Shown: positions 43,528 through 52,705, counted from the first letter of the stretch. The stretch: DNA of 64,000 bases from Pseudodesulfovibrio aespoeensis Aspo-2 (GCF_000176915.2 NC_014844.1:124001-188000), one strand, 5' to 3'. Program-made: numbers and translations. Notes: generated from the letters alone by a model not told the origin.

Positions 43528-44071
43528 CAACCCGCCAGCAGCGCAGAATAAATGCCTCCGGCGGCCAGGGCGCTGCCCTGGACCCGCCAAGGGCCTAAGG
43601 CCCCTGGACCCCAAGCGAGCCTCCGGCGGTAAGAGCCGCGTGAAACAGCGAGGGCCTGCCCACCCTCCGGGATGGACAGGCCCTCGCTGTTTCACGCGGC
43701 AGGGTTAAATTCAGAAGAATCTTTTGATCTTTTCTTTATGTCCTGCCCATCCCCGCCCTCCCCGCCCTCCCTTCGACAGCCCTGCAATGGGCGGGAGCGT
43801 CGTGGCACCAGTTGCATCGGCCTGCGGCCCGGCGAAACCCGGCGGAGGCGGAGTCTTCGACGCCGACAACTGTTTCGCCAGCAGGTCGATGTTACTGGTA
43901 CCCGACGCGGGAGACCCGATCACACGTCTTCAAAAGCGGTTTTTGCTTACTTTTGGCCGCTTTGGCCCAAAAGTAAGTCGCGACGGAGGAGCGAAATCCT
44001 CACCCAACGCCCCAGTCCGCCGAAGGCGGCTTCCTTATCCCTCCCCCTCTTCTCTTCCTCCCCCTCCCTGC
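43528..44071. repeat. right arm of the large inverted repeat
   Basis: No gene. 43619-44032 is the inverse of 39722-40140, with the same order of blocks. The left edge carries an extra short stretch (GCCAGGGCGCTGCCCTGGAC, itself palindromic) not seen in the other arm. The outer end shows GCCGAAGGCGGCTTCC, matching GGAAGCCGCCTTCGGCGG at 39724 in inverse orientation. Confidence 0.8.
43635..43700. repeat. long hairpin in the right repeat arm
   Basis: A 66-base hairpin equal in design to 40058-40124. One stem pair differs (T-A in one copy, G-C in the other) and stays paired in both, and the wobble positions are exchanged between strands. Confidence 0.8.
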
Positions 44072-44821
44072 TCACCCCCTCCCCATCACCATCCCCACCA
44101 GCTCCGGCACCAGCACCCCTGCCCTGCCCTGCAAAAAAACATCACTGAACCCATACGAATACCGTGTCTCATACAAATTGATCTCCACCACCTTGCCCCC
44201 GGCGTTCCTGACCTCATGCGGTATCCGCCCGGCTGGCATGACCTCCCCGCCCGTGCCCACGATGAGGCAGACATCGCTCTGCCGGGCCAAATTCGTGGCC
44301 GCCTGGTGGACCTCAAAGGGGATGGGTTCGGAGAAGAACACGAAGTCCGGCTTGAGCAGCCCGCCGCAGGCGGGGCAGGGCGGCGGCAGCCGGTCGAGCG
44401 GGATGGAGGCGGAGTCAAAGAACGCCCCGCAGTCGAGGCACTCCATCCGCCGGGTGGAGCCGTGGTATTCGTAGACGGTTTTGCTGCCTGCTGCCTGATG
44501 CAGACCGTCGATATTCTGGGTGATGATTGCGGCCAGTCTGCCCGCCTCTTCCAGTTTGGCCAGGGCGAGATGGGCCGGATTGGGCCGGGCGCGGCCCAAG
44601 GTGTCGAAGAAAATTTCCTTGAGCAGGGGCCAGACTTCCTGCGGATGGCGTTGGAAATACGTCTTTTCGAATTTGTCCGGGTCGTGTTTGGACCACACGC
44701 CGCCCGGCCCGCGAAAGGGCGGGATGCCGGATTCCACGGAGATGCCTGCGCCGGTGAAGGCGATGGCGCAGCGGGCGTTTTTCAGGATGGTGGCGGCGTT
44801 CTCCATCGCGTGGTTGGACAC
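44072..44821 (-). CDS. cobB: NAD-dependent protein deacylase (sirtuin)
   Basis: 249 residues, SIR2 family. Seen: NAD-binding FTGAGISVESGIPPFRG, TQNIDGLHQAAG, the catalytic His in YEYHGSTRRMEC, and two CxxC pairs for zinc (CLDC, CPAC). It removes acyl groups from lysine using NAD. GTG 44821 is preferred because AAGGAGG ends 5 bases... upstream of it; an in-frame ATG five codons later is possible. The gene is convergent with the methyltransferase across the repeat arm. Confidence 0.92.
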   Translation of the reverse strand: MSNHAMENAATILKNARCAIAFTGAGISVESGIPPFRGPGGVWSKHDPDKFEKTYFQRHPQEVWPLLKEIFFDTLGRARPNPAHLALAKLEEAGRLAAIITQNIDGLHQAAGSKTVYEYHGSTRRMECLDCGAFFDSASIPLDRLPPPCPACGGLLKPDFVFFSEPIPFEVHQAATNLARQSDVCLIVGTGGEVMPAGRIPHEVRNAGGKVVEINLYETRYSYGFSDVFLQGRAGVLVPELVGMVMGRG

Positions 44822-44903
44822 GGGCTCCTCCTTGGTCGACCCATAGCACGAGGCGCGGCCAAAGAGAAACCCGGCGCTGACACGGCTGGGGAAGCAGGGG
44901 TGC

Positions 44904-45338
44904 CTAGAGGTTCTGCCGCACCCAGGCCTCGATGTCGCGGGCGTTCATGGCTCCGGGCTGGCGGGCGATCTCGCGTCCGGCGCGGAACAGGATCAGGGTG
45001 GGCACGGCATGGATGCCGAAGCGCGCGGCCACTCCTTGCTCCTGCGAGGTGTCGATCTTGGCCAGCCGCACGGCGGGGTGGAGCGCCTTGGCTGCGGCCT
45101 CGAACTGCGGGACCATCATCAGGCACGGGCCGCAGGTTGGGGAGTAGAAATCCACGAGCACGGGCCCGTCGTTCTTGGCGATGTGCCGGTCAAAGGTCGC
45201 GCCCACCAGTTCCAGGGGGTGGGTGTCGAACACGGTGGTCTTGCATTTGCCGCAGGTGGCCTGGGATTCGCGCCCGGCCTGGACGCGGTTGAGCGCGCCG
45301 CAGCCGGGGCAGACAAGGATTCGCGTGGTCTGGGTCAT
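44904..45338 (-). CDS. trxC: thioredoxin 2 with N-terminal zinc ribbon
   Basis: 144 residues. Cys pairs C10-x2-C13 and C29-x2-C32 form the zinc ribbon typical of thioredoxin 2, followed by a thioredoxin fold with active site C69-G-P-C72 (FYSPTCGPCLMM). The cis-Pro is in HAVPTLILF. It is cytoplasmic, with a role in disulfide reduction, often during oxidative stress. No obvious operon partner. Confidence 0.93.
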   Translation of the reverse strand: MTQTTRILVCPGCGALNRVQAGRESQATCGKCKTTVFDTHPLELVGATFDRHIAKNDGPVLVDFYSPTCGPCLMMVPQFEAAAKALHPAVRLAKIDTSQEQGVAARFGIHAVPTLILFRAGREIARQPGAMNARDIEAWVRQNL

Positions 45339-45421
45339 GGGATTCCCTCCGGGGTGTGTTCCCTGAGAATAAGCATGTCCGGGCCGTTGGCAACCGGGCG
45401 GCGGGACTTTTGCGCGGGGGA

Positions 45422-45859
45422 TCAGACCATCAGGAAGGTGGCCGTGGCCCTGGCCGCCTCCTGTCCGGGGCCAGCCTGGTTTTCGAGGTTTGATCCCAGG
45501 TCGCGGATCACGGCCTCGGCAAAGGCGACGCGCTTGCCGCGTTTGATCACGCGGGCCTCGCAGATCAGGACGGTATCGACGGCCACCGGGCGCAGGTAGC
45601 TGACGTTCATGTCCACGGTGGTGGTCTTTTCGCGCGGGGCGTTGCCTGCCAGCACGGCATGGGCCATGGCCTCGTCGAGCAGGGTGGCCAGGACTCCCCC
45701 GGCGACCATCCCGGCCCCCTGGATCATATCGGGCTTGGCGTGCAGGCGCAGCCTGGCCCGTTCGGGCTGGAGCGCCTCGACCTCGATGCCGAGGAAGGCG
45801 AAGAGCGGGTTTACTTTCTGGTCCGGGCAGCAGACCTTTTCGAGATAGTTGCGCGGCAT
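45422..45859 (-). CDS. PaaI-type hotdog thioesterase
   Basis: 145 residues with a hotdog fold pattern: GAGMVAGGVLATLLDEAMAHAVL contains the helix with catalytic Asp/Glu, and TTVDMNVSYLRPVAVDTVLI is the central sheet strand. PaaI-like enzymes cleave acyl-CoA thioesters; the substrate is not predictable. The start is 4 bases after the stop of the upstream TIM-barrel gene, so the two are co-transcribed. Confidence 0.85.
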   Translation of the reverse strand: MPRNYLEKVCCPDQKVNPLFAFLGIEVEALQPERARLRLHAKPDMIQGAGMVAGGVLATLLDEAMAHAVLAGNAPREKTTTVDMNVSYLRPVAVDTVLICEARVIKRGKRVAFAEAVIRDLGSNLENQAGPGQEAARATATFLMV

Positions 45860-45863
45860 GCGT

Positions 45864-46676
45864 TCACTCCGGGGTGCTGGCCAGGTGGCGTTCCATGTCC
45901 TGGCGGAGGGTGGCGAGCAGGGCGACCGTACCGTCGATGTCGTCGGGAAAGGCCGCTGGTTCGAGTTCCAAAGTCACATAGCGCGAGTAGCCCCGGCTGC
46001 CAAGATGGCGCAGAAAGTCGGCAAGGGGCAGACACCCCTTGCCCGGCGTCAGGTGCTCGGTGTGGCCCCTGGCGTCCGAGTAGTGGACGTTGTAGAGCAT
46101 GTCCATTGGAACTTTTGCGATGGAATCCATGACGTTGCGTCCAGAAACGCCCATGTGGCAGACATCGAAGGTCAACCCGACGTTGCGGTCGCGGCACTGG
46201 TCCAGGAGCTTGTCCAGGGGATCGCGCGAAAAGGGCGAGCCCTCGGCCCAGGGCATGTTCTCAAGGGAGAAGCGGATGCGGCCCCTGGCGTCGAGGAGCA
46301 GGGGCAGATCGCACGCCTTTTCGAACCAGCGGTTGGTGATCATGTTGGCCAGCTTTGAGCCGGGCGGGTGCATGGTGATGTGGTCGGCGTGGGGCAGGGA
46401 GTTGGCCAGGGCCGTGGTCGCCTTCCACGAGCCGAGGTGGCCGCCCCAGGCCGCCCAGTCGCGAAACGGCGCGTGCAGGCTCATGATGGGCAGCACCTCG
46501 CTGATACGTTCGAGCTCCGGGCCGGGCACGAGCTTGGGCGAGTTCATGATCAGCTCCATGCCCACGAATCCTGCGTCCCGCCCGATGCTCGCGATGCGCT
46601 TGAGCGGGAGGTGGAAGAGGCAGCCTGCCGAGAGCAGGATGGTGGGGCCGGGCCCGGAGCCGGATGGCGCGTTCAT
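45864..46676 (-). CDS. sugar phosphate isomerase/epimerase-like TIM-barrel protein
   Basis: 270 residues of AP_endonuc_2 (xylose isomerase-like) fold: VGMELIMN, SLHAPFRDWAAWGG, RFSLENMPW, VGLTFDVCHMGVSGRNV, NVHYSDARG, YVTLELEP. These strands carry the His/Glu/Asp metal ligands. The substrate is unknown. ATG 46676 begins the similarity, but its ribosome site is too close (GGAG 1 base away), so the true start is uncertain; the frame is open to 46829. Confidence 0.78.
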   Translation of the reverse strand: MNAPSGSGPGPTILLSAGCLFHLPLKRIASIGRDAGFVGMELIMNSPKLVPGPELERISEVLPIMSLHAPFRDWAAWGGHLGSWKATTALANSLPHADHITMHPPGSKLANMITNRWFEKACDLPLLLDARGRIRFSLENMPWAEGSPFSRDPLDKLLDQCRDRNVGLTFDVCHMGVSGRNVMDSIAKVPMDMLYNVHYSDARGHTEHLTPGKGCLPLADFLRHLGSRGYSRYVTLELEPAAFPDDIDGTVALLATLRQDMERHLASTPE

Positions 46677-46904
46677 GCTCCACCAATACGGCAGACCGGG
46701 CCCTGGCGCGACAGGAATTTCGGGGAAGGGTGCAATCCGGCTGGTAAACGGCAGGCCCAAGGCTCGGAACACGGCCAGGGCGTGAAGGCCCGCCTGGGCA
46801 GGCACCGCGGGCCGCCGCCGGGCAGACATCCGAATGCGGCAGGGAACGCCGCAATAATCGGCAGCGTAAAAAACAATGAATTAAGCTAATTGCCTGTTCA
46901 GCAG

Positions 46905-47300
46905 TTATCGACGCGCTTTGGTCGGTGATTTCTCGATGAGGTCGATGATGACCAGTGCCCAGGCCATGTCGCGCTTGTTGTCCTCGGTCATGGCGTCCAG
47001 GAGCCACTGCTTGACGGGCCGGAGGGTGGCCTTGAGCTGGTCCGGGCCGTGGGTGTCGATGGCATAGGCGGCCTCGAGGCCGTCCAGGCACAGGGTGTCA
47101 AACAGCGGGTCGAACCCGGCCATGTGGTGGGCGGCCAGATTGCGCACCGTGAGCAGGCCGTAAACGATGGCCTCCACCTCGCGGTAGTCACGGCCCCAGA
47201 TTTCGGCCCCGGAAATATTTGGCCGCGCGGGCCTCTCCGGCTGGCTGCGGGTCTTTGCCACGGACTCCCTGAAGGCGTCCAGGGCCACGATGCTTCCCAT
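46905..47300 (-). CDS. small helical protein of unknown function
   Basis: 131 residues, mostly helical, soluble. AAGGAG lies about 6 bases before the ATG at 47300, which favours this start over the GTG or ATG sites further up. Conserved-looking segment: RNLAAHHMAGFDPLFDTLCLDGLEAAYA reads like a metal- or haem-associated helix with two His, but I do not recognise the family. Confidence 0.7.
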   Translation of the reverse strand: MGSIVALDAFRESVAKTRSQPERPARPNISGAEIWGRDYREVEAIVYGLLTVRNLAAHHMAGFDPLFDTLCLDGLEAAYAIDTHGPDQLKATLRPVKQWLLDAMTEDNKRDMAWALVIIDLIEKSPTKARR

Positions 47301-47627
47301 ATTGGCTCCTTGTGCTGTGCTGGTCTCCCCTCTCATCGGTCAACTCGGTTCGTAGCTTAAGAGGTCGGCCCGTATCTTCAGAGGCCGACCCGGAACCGAC
47401 GAGGCTGCCGCGCGGCTCGACGACGGGCGCATCCCCTGGCCGCACTGGCCGGCGGCGTGGGTAGCTCCTAAGTGTTAGCCTTGAGCCCACCGCTGTCGTC
47501 ATTTGTTAATTGAATTAAATTAGATTTTTATAAGTTCGCAAGGTTATCGGTAAGCAAGGCGTGCTCCGCAAAAAAAGGGGGCTGCAGGAGATTCCAGCAG
47601 CCCCGGTGACGTGTCTGGCGAAAGGGG
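47301..47627. other. spacer with inverted repeat and terminator
   Basis: No gene. GGTCGGCC and GGCCGACC (about 47362-47390) form an inverted repeat upstream of the 47300 gene and could be an operator. The stretch 47495-47545 is strongly AT-rich. The CBS-gene terminator occupies the last part (47570-47604). Confidence 0.5.
47570..47604 (-). terminator. Rho-independent terminator of the CBS-ACT gene
   Basis: On the minus strand GGGGCTGC and GCAGCCCC pair with an 11-base loop, followed by a run of seven T. It starts 24 bases after the CBS-ACT gene stop. Confidence 0.92.
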
Positions 47628-48302
47628 TTAGACCACGCGGTGGACCGGGTCGGTGACCCAGTAGACCACGTCGAACTTCTCCTCCATCCCGGCCTTGATC
47701 CGCTTGAGGTCGGGTTTTTCCATGTCGCGCATGCGGATGTAGACGTGCTTGAAGCCGACATCCTCGGGCACGTTGTGGGTCATGACCGACATGATCCGCG
47801 CGCCGTTCTCCTTGAGATAGTCGAGGACCGGGGCAAGGCTGCCGGGGCCGGTGGAGATTTGCAGGCAGACCTGGACGCCGCCCTCGTAGACGCCGGATAT
47901 TTCGACCAGCACCTTGAAGATGTCGGTGTCGGTGATGATGCCCACCACCTTGCCGTCGCCGTCCACCACGGGCAGGCCGCCGAAATTGCCTTCGAGCATG
48001 AGCACGGCGGCCTTTTCCACGGTCTCGTCGTCGCGGATGGTGGTCACCTTCTTGGTCATGATGTCTTTGATCTTGACCTCGGAGAGCAGGTAGTACAACT
48101 CGTGCATGTCCAGAGTCGTGGCCTTGGACGGCGAGGCGTCCTTGATATCGCGGTCCGAGACGATGCCCGCGATCCGGCCCGATTCGTCCACCACGGGCAA
48201 CCGGCTGATGCCGTGGTCCTTCATCAGCTTGGACGCCTTCATCATGGACCGCTCCGGGGTGATGGTCACCACGTTCTCGGTCATCCAGTTCTTCACCAGC
48301 AT
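47628..48302 (-). CDS. CBS-pair protein with C-terminal ACT domain
   Basis: 224 residues: two CBS motifs (VKNWMTENVVTITPERSMMK... and IKDIMTKKVTTIRDDETVEKA..., each with DxxGxxxGIxTDxDI) and an ACT-like domain (QVCLQISTGPGSLAPVLDYL). CBS pairs bind adenine nucleotides, ACT domains amino acids, so it is probably an energy/metabolite sensor. It has no enzymatic domain. Monocistronic with a strong terminator; it is divergent from the lipoprotein-kinase operon. Confidence 0.9.
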   Translation of the reverse strand: MLVKNWMTENVVTITPERSMMKASKLMKDHGISRLPVVDESGRIAGIVSDRDIKDASPSKATTLDMHELYYLLSEVKIKDIMTKKVTTIRDDETVEKAAVLMLEGNFGGLPVVDGDGKVVGIITDTDIFKVLVEISGVYEGGVQVCLQISTGPGSLAPVLDYLKENGARIMSVMTHNVPEDVGFKHVYIRMRDMEKPDLKRIKAGMEEKFDVVYWVTDPVHRVV

Positions 48303-48627
48303 ATGTTTTCCTCCTGTGTGATTCTGTTTGGCGGTCCGCTCTCCGGCAGGCAGCCGGGGTAAGGCGCGTCGGTTCCAGACGGGGCTTGGACGGGCTTCAA
48401 TCCATATATCCGCAACTTGCCGTTTTGGCTAGTCTTGAGGCATTGTCGCCGCAGGGAATCATGCGGGACATGCGGGCCGGCCTCAGGTCGGCCCGGCAGG
48501 CGCGGGGAGGCAGTTGGGTCTGAATCGTGGGCAAATGGGATTGTCTTGTGTTTTTGCATTGGCGCCAGTAGTGACGAAACAGGTGTGTCCCGAAAAAGGG
48601 AAATGCACAAACCCCCGGAGTCTGACC
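48303..48627. other. divergent spacer, CBS-ACT gene / sensory operon
   Basis: No gene is supported. A frame open from 48514 leads into the lipoprotein gene, but its first 38 codons precede the signal peptide and are unlikely to be translated. CGGGCCGG...(C)CTCAGGTCGGCCCG near 48475-48500 forms a short hairpin. I could not place a confident promoter. Confidence 0.45.
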
Positions 48628-49854
48628 ATGGGCAAACCGTTGTGGACCTTCGTGCTTATCGTGTTTCTCATGGGCGTGGCTGGTTGCGACTCCACGGGCG
48701 AATCCGATCCCGCGCGCAGCGAGACGCCCGGCGTTTCCAAGGACGAGATACGGCTCGGCTCGTCGCTGGCCCTGACAGGCCACGCCGGGTATCTGGGCAC
48801 CCAGACCCTGCGCGGGGCCGAGGCGTACATCCGCTTTGTCAATGAGGGCGGCGGCGTTCATGGCCGCAAGATACGCATCATCTCCTATGACGACTCCTAC
48901 GATCCGCCCCGCTGCCTCTCCAATACCCAGGAGCTGATCATTTCCGGCGATGTCTTTGCCCTGTTCTGCTATGTGGGCACGCCGACCACGGTCAAGGTGC
49001 TGCCTCTGGTGGAGGAGGCGGCCATCCCCCTGGTGGGCATGTTCACCGGGGCCAACGCCCTGCGTGAGCCGTTCAACCCCTATGTGGTCAACATCCGCGC
49101 CTCCTACTATCAGGAGACCGAGACCGCCGTGCGGCATCTGGTGGAGGATCTGGGCATTTCCCGCATCGCGGTCTTCTACCAATACGACGCCTACGGGTTT
49201 GACGGGCTCATCGGCACCGAGCTGGCCCTCAAGGAGTATGATCTCGAACCCGTGGCCCGCAGCTCGTACATCCGGGGCACGCAGAGCGTGGCCGAGGGCA
49301 TGGAGAAGATCAGGGTCACCGGGGCCGAGGCCGTGGTCATGATCGGCACCTACGACGCCTGCGCCCGGTTCATCTCCGTGGCCCTGGCCGCCGAGTACGA
49401 CCCCATCTTTTACAACGTCTCCTTTGTGGGCGCCGAGGAGCTGGCGCGCCGGGTCGGCCCGGACGTGTCGCCTGTGGTGCTCATGTCCCAGGTGGTGCCC
49501 CAGCCAGTGGCCGGGGCGGACGGGGCGGACGATGTGGCGTCCCAGTATGTGCGGCTGCTGGCCCGGTATTTTCCCGACGACACGCCGAGCTTTGTCGGGC
49601 TTGAGGGGTTCCTCAACGCCCGGATCATGGTCGAGGGGCTGGAGCGGGCCGGGCGCGACCTGACCCGTCAGGGCCTCATCGCGGCCATCGAATCCATCCG
49701 CGACTACGAGCTTGGGCCGGGGCTGTCCATCACCTATGGCCCGGACGACAGGCAGGGGCTGGAAAAAGTCTATTTCACCCGGCTTGAGGGAGGGCGCTTC
49801 GTGCCCCTGGTCGATTGGCAGGCCCTGGTCAGAAGGCCCGGAGGTGAGCAATGA
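48628..49854 (+). CDS. periplasmic-binding lipoprotein (LivK-like) of a sensory operon
   Basis: 408 residues. Lipoprotein signal TFVLIVFLMGVAGC with Cys20 as the lipidation site, then a Peripla_BP_6 fold (IRLGSSLALTGHAGYLGTQT, VHGRKIRIISYDDSYDP, GISRIAVFYQYDAYGFDG). Such proteins bind amino acids, amides or similar small ligands. No permease or ABC ATPase gene is nearby; the gene overlaps a histidine kinase by ATGA, so it more likely presents its ligand to that sensor. ATG 48628 is supported by CGGAG and by the signal peptide. Confidence 0.88.
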   Translation: MGKPLWTFVLIVFLMGVAGCDSTGESDPARSETPGVSKDEIRLGSSLALTGHAGYLGTQTLRGAEAYIRFVNEGGGVHGRKIRIISYDDSYDPPRCLSNTQELIISGDVFALFCYVGTPTTVKVLPLVEEAAIPLVGMFTGANALREPFNPYVVNIRASYYQETETAVRHLVEDLGISRIAVFYQYDAYGFDGLIGTELALKEYDLEPVARSSYIRGTQSVAEGMEKIRVTGAEAVVMIGTYDACARFISVALAAEYDPIFYNVSFVGAEELARRVGPDVSPVVLMSQVVPQPVAGADGADDVASQYVRLLARYFPDDTPSFVGLEGFLNARIMVEGLERAGRDLTRQGLIAAIESIRDYELGPGLSITYGPDDRQGLEKVYFTRLEGGRFVPLVDWQALVRRPGGEQ

Positions 49855-51863
49855 ACATCAGCCAGCGAGTCGCCTTCCGGTTTTCCAGGCTGGGGTTGCG
49901 CGAGAAGATCCTGTTTTCCATGCTCGTGGCCGTCTTGTTCATCAGTGTGGCCATCGCTTTTGTGGCCCGCTACATCCTGGTCAGCTCGCTCACCCACGAG
50001 CTGGAGATGCGCGGCGAGGCCATCGCCTATTCCGTGGCCGAGCGCGGCGGCTCGCACATCCTGGACAACAACGTGCCCCAGCTCCTGGCCCTGATCTTTG
50101 ACGAGACCCGGCTGCACCAGCGCAAGTATCTGGTCTCGTACATCTTCATCGAGAATCAGGCGGGCGAGATACTGGCCCATACCCTGACCAGGCCGCTGCC
50201 GGAAAACCTGCTGACCAACCGGCTGCCCGCCGGGGCGCAGGACTCCATCAAGCTCGTGTACCTGGACGGCGAGCCGGTCTTTGATCTGGCTGCGGCCATC
50301 AACGAGGGGCTGTACCGCATCGGCACGGTCCATGTGGGCCTGAACAAGAGCCACATCGACGCCCTGGTGGGCAAGCTGCGCGTGGCCTTTCTCGGCTTCA
50401 TTTCCGGTGTCATCGCCATCACCATCTTTCTCAGCTCGTGGCTGACGCGCTACATCACCCGTCCTGTGTCAGACCTGACGCGCCTGTCCGACGAGATCAG
50501 CCGGGGCAACTTCGACATCCCGCTCAAGCTCGGCCCGGACGAGGACTGGGACGCCTCGAGGTGCCCGGCCTTCACCAACACGGACCTGCCGTGCTGGCAT
50601 TTCGATCAGGCCCGCAGCACGGCCAGCCCCGGCGGGGAGTACCGCAAGTGCGCCAGTTGCACCTTCTATCGCAAGCACGAGGGCGACGAGGTGGTCCAAC
50701 TGGCCGACTCCTTCAGGAACATGGTCTGGTCCATCAAGCTCTATCGTCGCCGCCTGCGCGAGTCCGAGGAGAAGTACCGCTCCCTGTTCGACTCCGGTCC
50801 GGACCCGATCTTCGTGGTCGATTGCGAGACCGGGGAGATTCGCGACGCCAACCCCCGCGCCGTGGAACTCTACGGCTATTCGAGGGCGGCCCTGCACGGC
50901 ATGCGCTTTGTCGAGCTTGGGCCTGATCACAACGAGAAGTGCGTGAACTTCTTTGTCGATGGTGGCGGGGGATGCGTGTATTTTCCCAAGCAGATCCACT
51001 ACAAGCGTGACAACGAGCCGTTTTTCGTCAACATGCACGCCTGCCCCATCTCCTACCGGGGCCATCACGCCATCATCATCGCGGTCACGGACATCACCGA
51101 GATGATCGAGAAGGACGCCCAGCTGATCCAGGCGAGCAAGATGAAGTCCCTGGGCGAGATGAGCGCGGGCGTGGCCCACGAGATCAACCAGCCGCTCAAC
51201 GCCATCAAGATGGGCAGCGACTTCCTGTGCCTCATGGGCGAGGAGAACGCCGACGTGCCCAAGGAGCATTTCATGGAGGTGGTGCGCGAAATCTCCATCC
51301 AGGTGGACCGGGCCGCGGAGATCATCAACACCCTGCGCTCGTTCGGGCGCAAGTCGGATTTCATGGAAGAGCGGGTGGACCTCAACCAGCCGGTGCGGGC
51401 CGTGCTCTCCATGCTCAGGCGGCAGTTCGAGCTGGACAACATCAGCTTTGATCTGGAGCTGACAGAGGGGCTGGCACCGGTCATGGCCCACTCCAACCGG
51501 TTGCAGCAGGTGGTGTTCAACCTGGTGGCCAATGCCCGCGATGCCATCAACGACAAATCGTCGCCCCATGACGAGGGCTCGGATCGGCGCATCTCCATCC
51601 GTTCCGGGGCCGAGGGGGCATCGGTGTTTATCGAGGTGGAGGACACCGGCTCAGGCATTGACGAGGAGGATCGCGAGAAGATTTTCGAGCCTTTCTTCAC
51701 CACCAAGGAGGCAGGCCAGGGCATGGGCCTTGGGCTGGCCATCACCTATGGCATCGTCAAGGACTACGGGGGAGATATCCGCATTCGCAGTGAAAAGGGC
51801 AAAGGCTCGGTCTTTCGCATGCAGTTCCCGGCCGCAGTGGCCCGGGGAGGCTCCAGACAATGA
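49851..51863 (+). CDS. sensor histidine kinase with Cys-rich HAMP insertion
   Basis: 670 residues. Membrane helix at about 20-45, periplasmic sensor (about 46-175), second helix (about 178-198), HAMP start ([19 protein letters not shown]), then an insertion of about 50 residues with four Cys (238, 248, 267, 270; the last pair is CASC), PAS (about 305-425), HisKA ([20 protein letters not shown]) and HATPase_c ([24 protein letters not shown]). The Cys cluster could bind Zn or Fe-S, or act as a redox sensor. ATGA overlaps link it to the lipoprotein before it and the REC-STAS gene after it. Confidence 0.9.
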   Translation: MNISQRVAFRFSRLGLREKILFSMLVAVLFISVAIAFVARYILVSSLTHELEMRGEAIAYSVAERGGSHILDNNVPQLLALIFDETRLHQRKYLVSYIFIENQAGEILAHTLTRPLPENLLTNRLPAGAQDSIKLVYLDGEPVFDLAAAINEGLYRIGTVHVGLNKSHIDALVGKLRVAFLGFISGVIAITIFLSSWLTRYITRPVSDLTRLSDEISRGNFDIPLKLGPDEDWDASRCPAFTNTDLPCWHFDQARSTASPGGEYRKCASCTFYRKHEGDEVVQLADSFRNMVWSIKLYRRRLRESEEKYRSLFDSGPDPIFVVDCETGEIRDANPRAVELYGYSRAALHGMRFVELGPDHNEKCVNFFVDGGGGCVYFPKQIHYKRDNEPFFVNMHACPISYRGHHAIIIAVTDITEMIEKDAQLIQASKMKSLGEMSAGVAHEINQPLNAIKMGSDFLCLMGEENADVPKEHFMEVVREISIQVDRAAEIINTLRSFGRKSDFMEERVDLNQPVRAVLSMLRRQFELDNISFDLELTEGLAPVMAHSNRLQQVVFNLVANARDAINDKSSPHDEGSDRRISIRSGAEGASVFIEVEDTGSGIDEEDREKIFEPFFTTKEAGQGMGLGLAITYGIVKDYGGDIRIRSEKGKGSVFRMQFPAAVARGGSRQ

Positions 51864-52606
51864 GGGACAAAACCGTGAAAGAAACGATACTGGTCATAGA
51901 CGACGAGCGGCCAACGCTCAAGATGTTCACCCTGCTGCTCTCGGCCCTGAATTACGAGGTCATCACCGCGGAAAACGGGCTGGAGGGGCTGAACCTGTTC
52001 AAGGAACATCATCCGCCGCTGGTGCTGACCGATATCAAGATGCCGGTCATGGACGGCATTGAGGTGCTCAAGGAAATCAAGAAGATCAACCCCATGGCCG
52101 AGGTGGTGGTCATCACCGGCCACGGCGACATGGACCTGGCCATCCAGGCCCTGAACCTCGACGCCACGGACTTCATCAACAAGCCGCTGCGGCGTGAGGC
52201 GCTGGAGCTGGCCCTGTCGCGTGCCGGGGAGCGGCTGGCCATTGCCAAGAGCGAGATGGAGCAGATCGGTCTGGAGGAGCGGGGCGACGCGGTCATCATC
52301 CGCGTACGTGGCAACATCACGGGCAACACCGTGCCCCATCTGGCCGAGAGGCTGGCCGAGGCCAGACGGCTCGGCAGGAGGGTCATCCTCATGGACTTTG
52401 ACGAGAATTCGTCCATCAACGGCGCGGGCATCACCGGGCTGACCACCCTGCTCAGGCAGTGCCGCGACGCGGACGTGCGCGTGATCCTGGCCGGGCTCTC
52501 GGACAACTTCCGGGCGGTCTTCGAGTCCGTGGGCATCACCCGGCTGGCCGAATTGTTCGACTCCCAGGCGGACGCGCTGGACACGCCGGGCAGCCGTAGC
52601 GCCTAG
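51860..52606 (+). CDS. response regulator with C-terminal STAS domain
   Basis: 248 residues. Receiver: ILVIDDERPTLKMF, phospho-Asp in LVLTDIKMPVMDG, Thr in VVVITGHGD, Lys in FINKPLR. After a helix, a STAS domain (VIIRVRGNITGNTVPHLAER, then RRVILMDFDENSSINGAGIT). STAS proteins usually act as anti-sigma antagonists and are phosphorylated on a Ser in a D-S/T-S-G motif; here the aligned residues read N-G-A-G, so that Ser appears absent and control would come from the receiver. The start overlaps the kinase stop. Confidence 0.88.
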   Translation: MRDKTVKETILVIDDERPTLKMFTLLLSALNYEVITAENGLEGLNLFKEHHPPLVLTDIKMPVMDGIEVLKEIKKINPMAEVVVITGHGDMDLAIQALNLDATDFINKPLRREALELALSRAGERLAIAKSEMEQIGLEERGDAVIIRVRGNITGNTVPHLAERLAEARRLGRRVILMDFDENSSINGAGITGLTTLLRQCRDADVRVILAGLSDNFRAVFESVGITRLAELFDSQADALDTPGSRSA

Positions 52607-52623
52607 CCGACCGGGACACGGGA

Positions 52624-52676
52624 CCAAACGATTGATCCGGCGGCCACACCATGTGGCCGCCGGATCAATCGTTTGG
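52624..52676. terminator. perfect 25-bp hairpin between convergent operons
   Basis: 52624-52648 is the exact reverse complement of 52652-52676, separated by a 3-base loop (CCA). The arm begins CCAAACGATTGATCC. It lies 17 bases after the REC-STAS stop and 29 bases before the convergent peroxiredoxin stop. There is no T-run, but the position fits a bidirectional terminator. Confidence 0.75.
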
Positions 52677-52705
52677 CGATGCCGGATTGCGGAGCCGGGT
52701 GCCTG

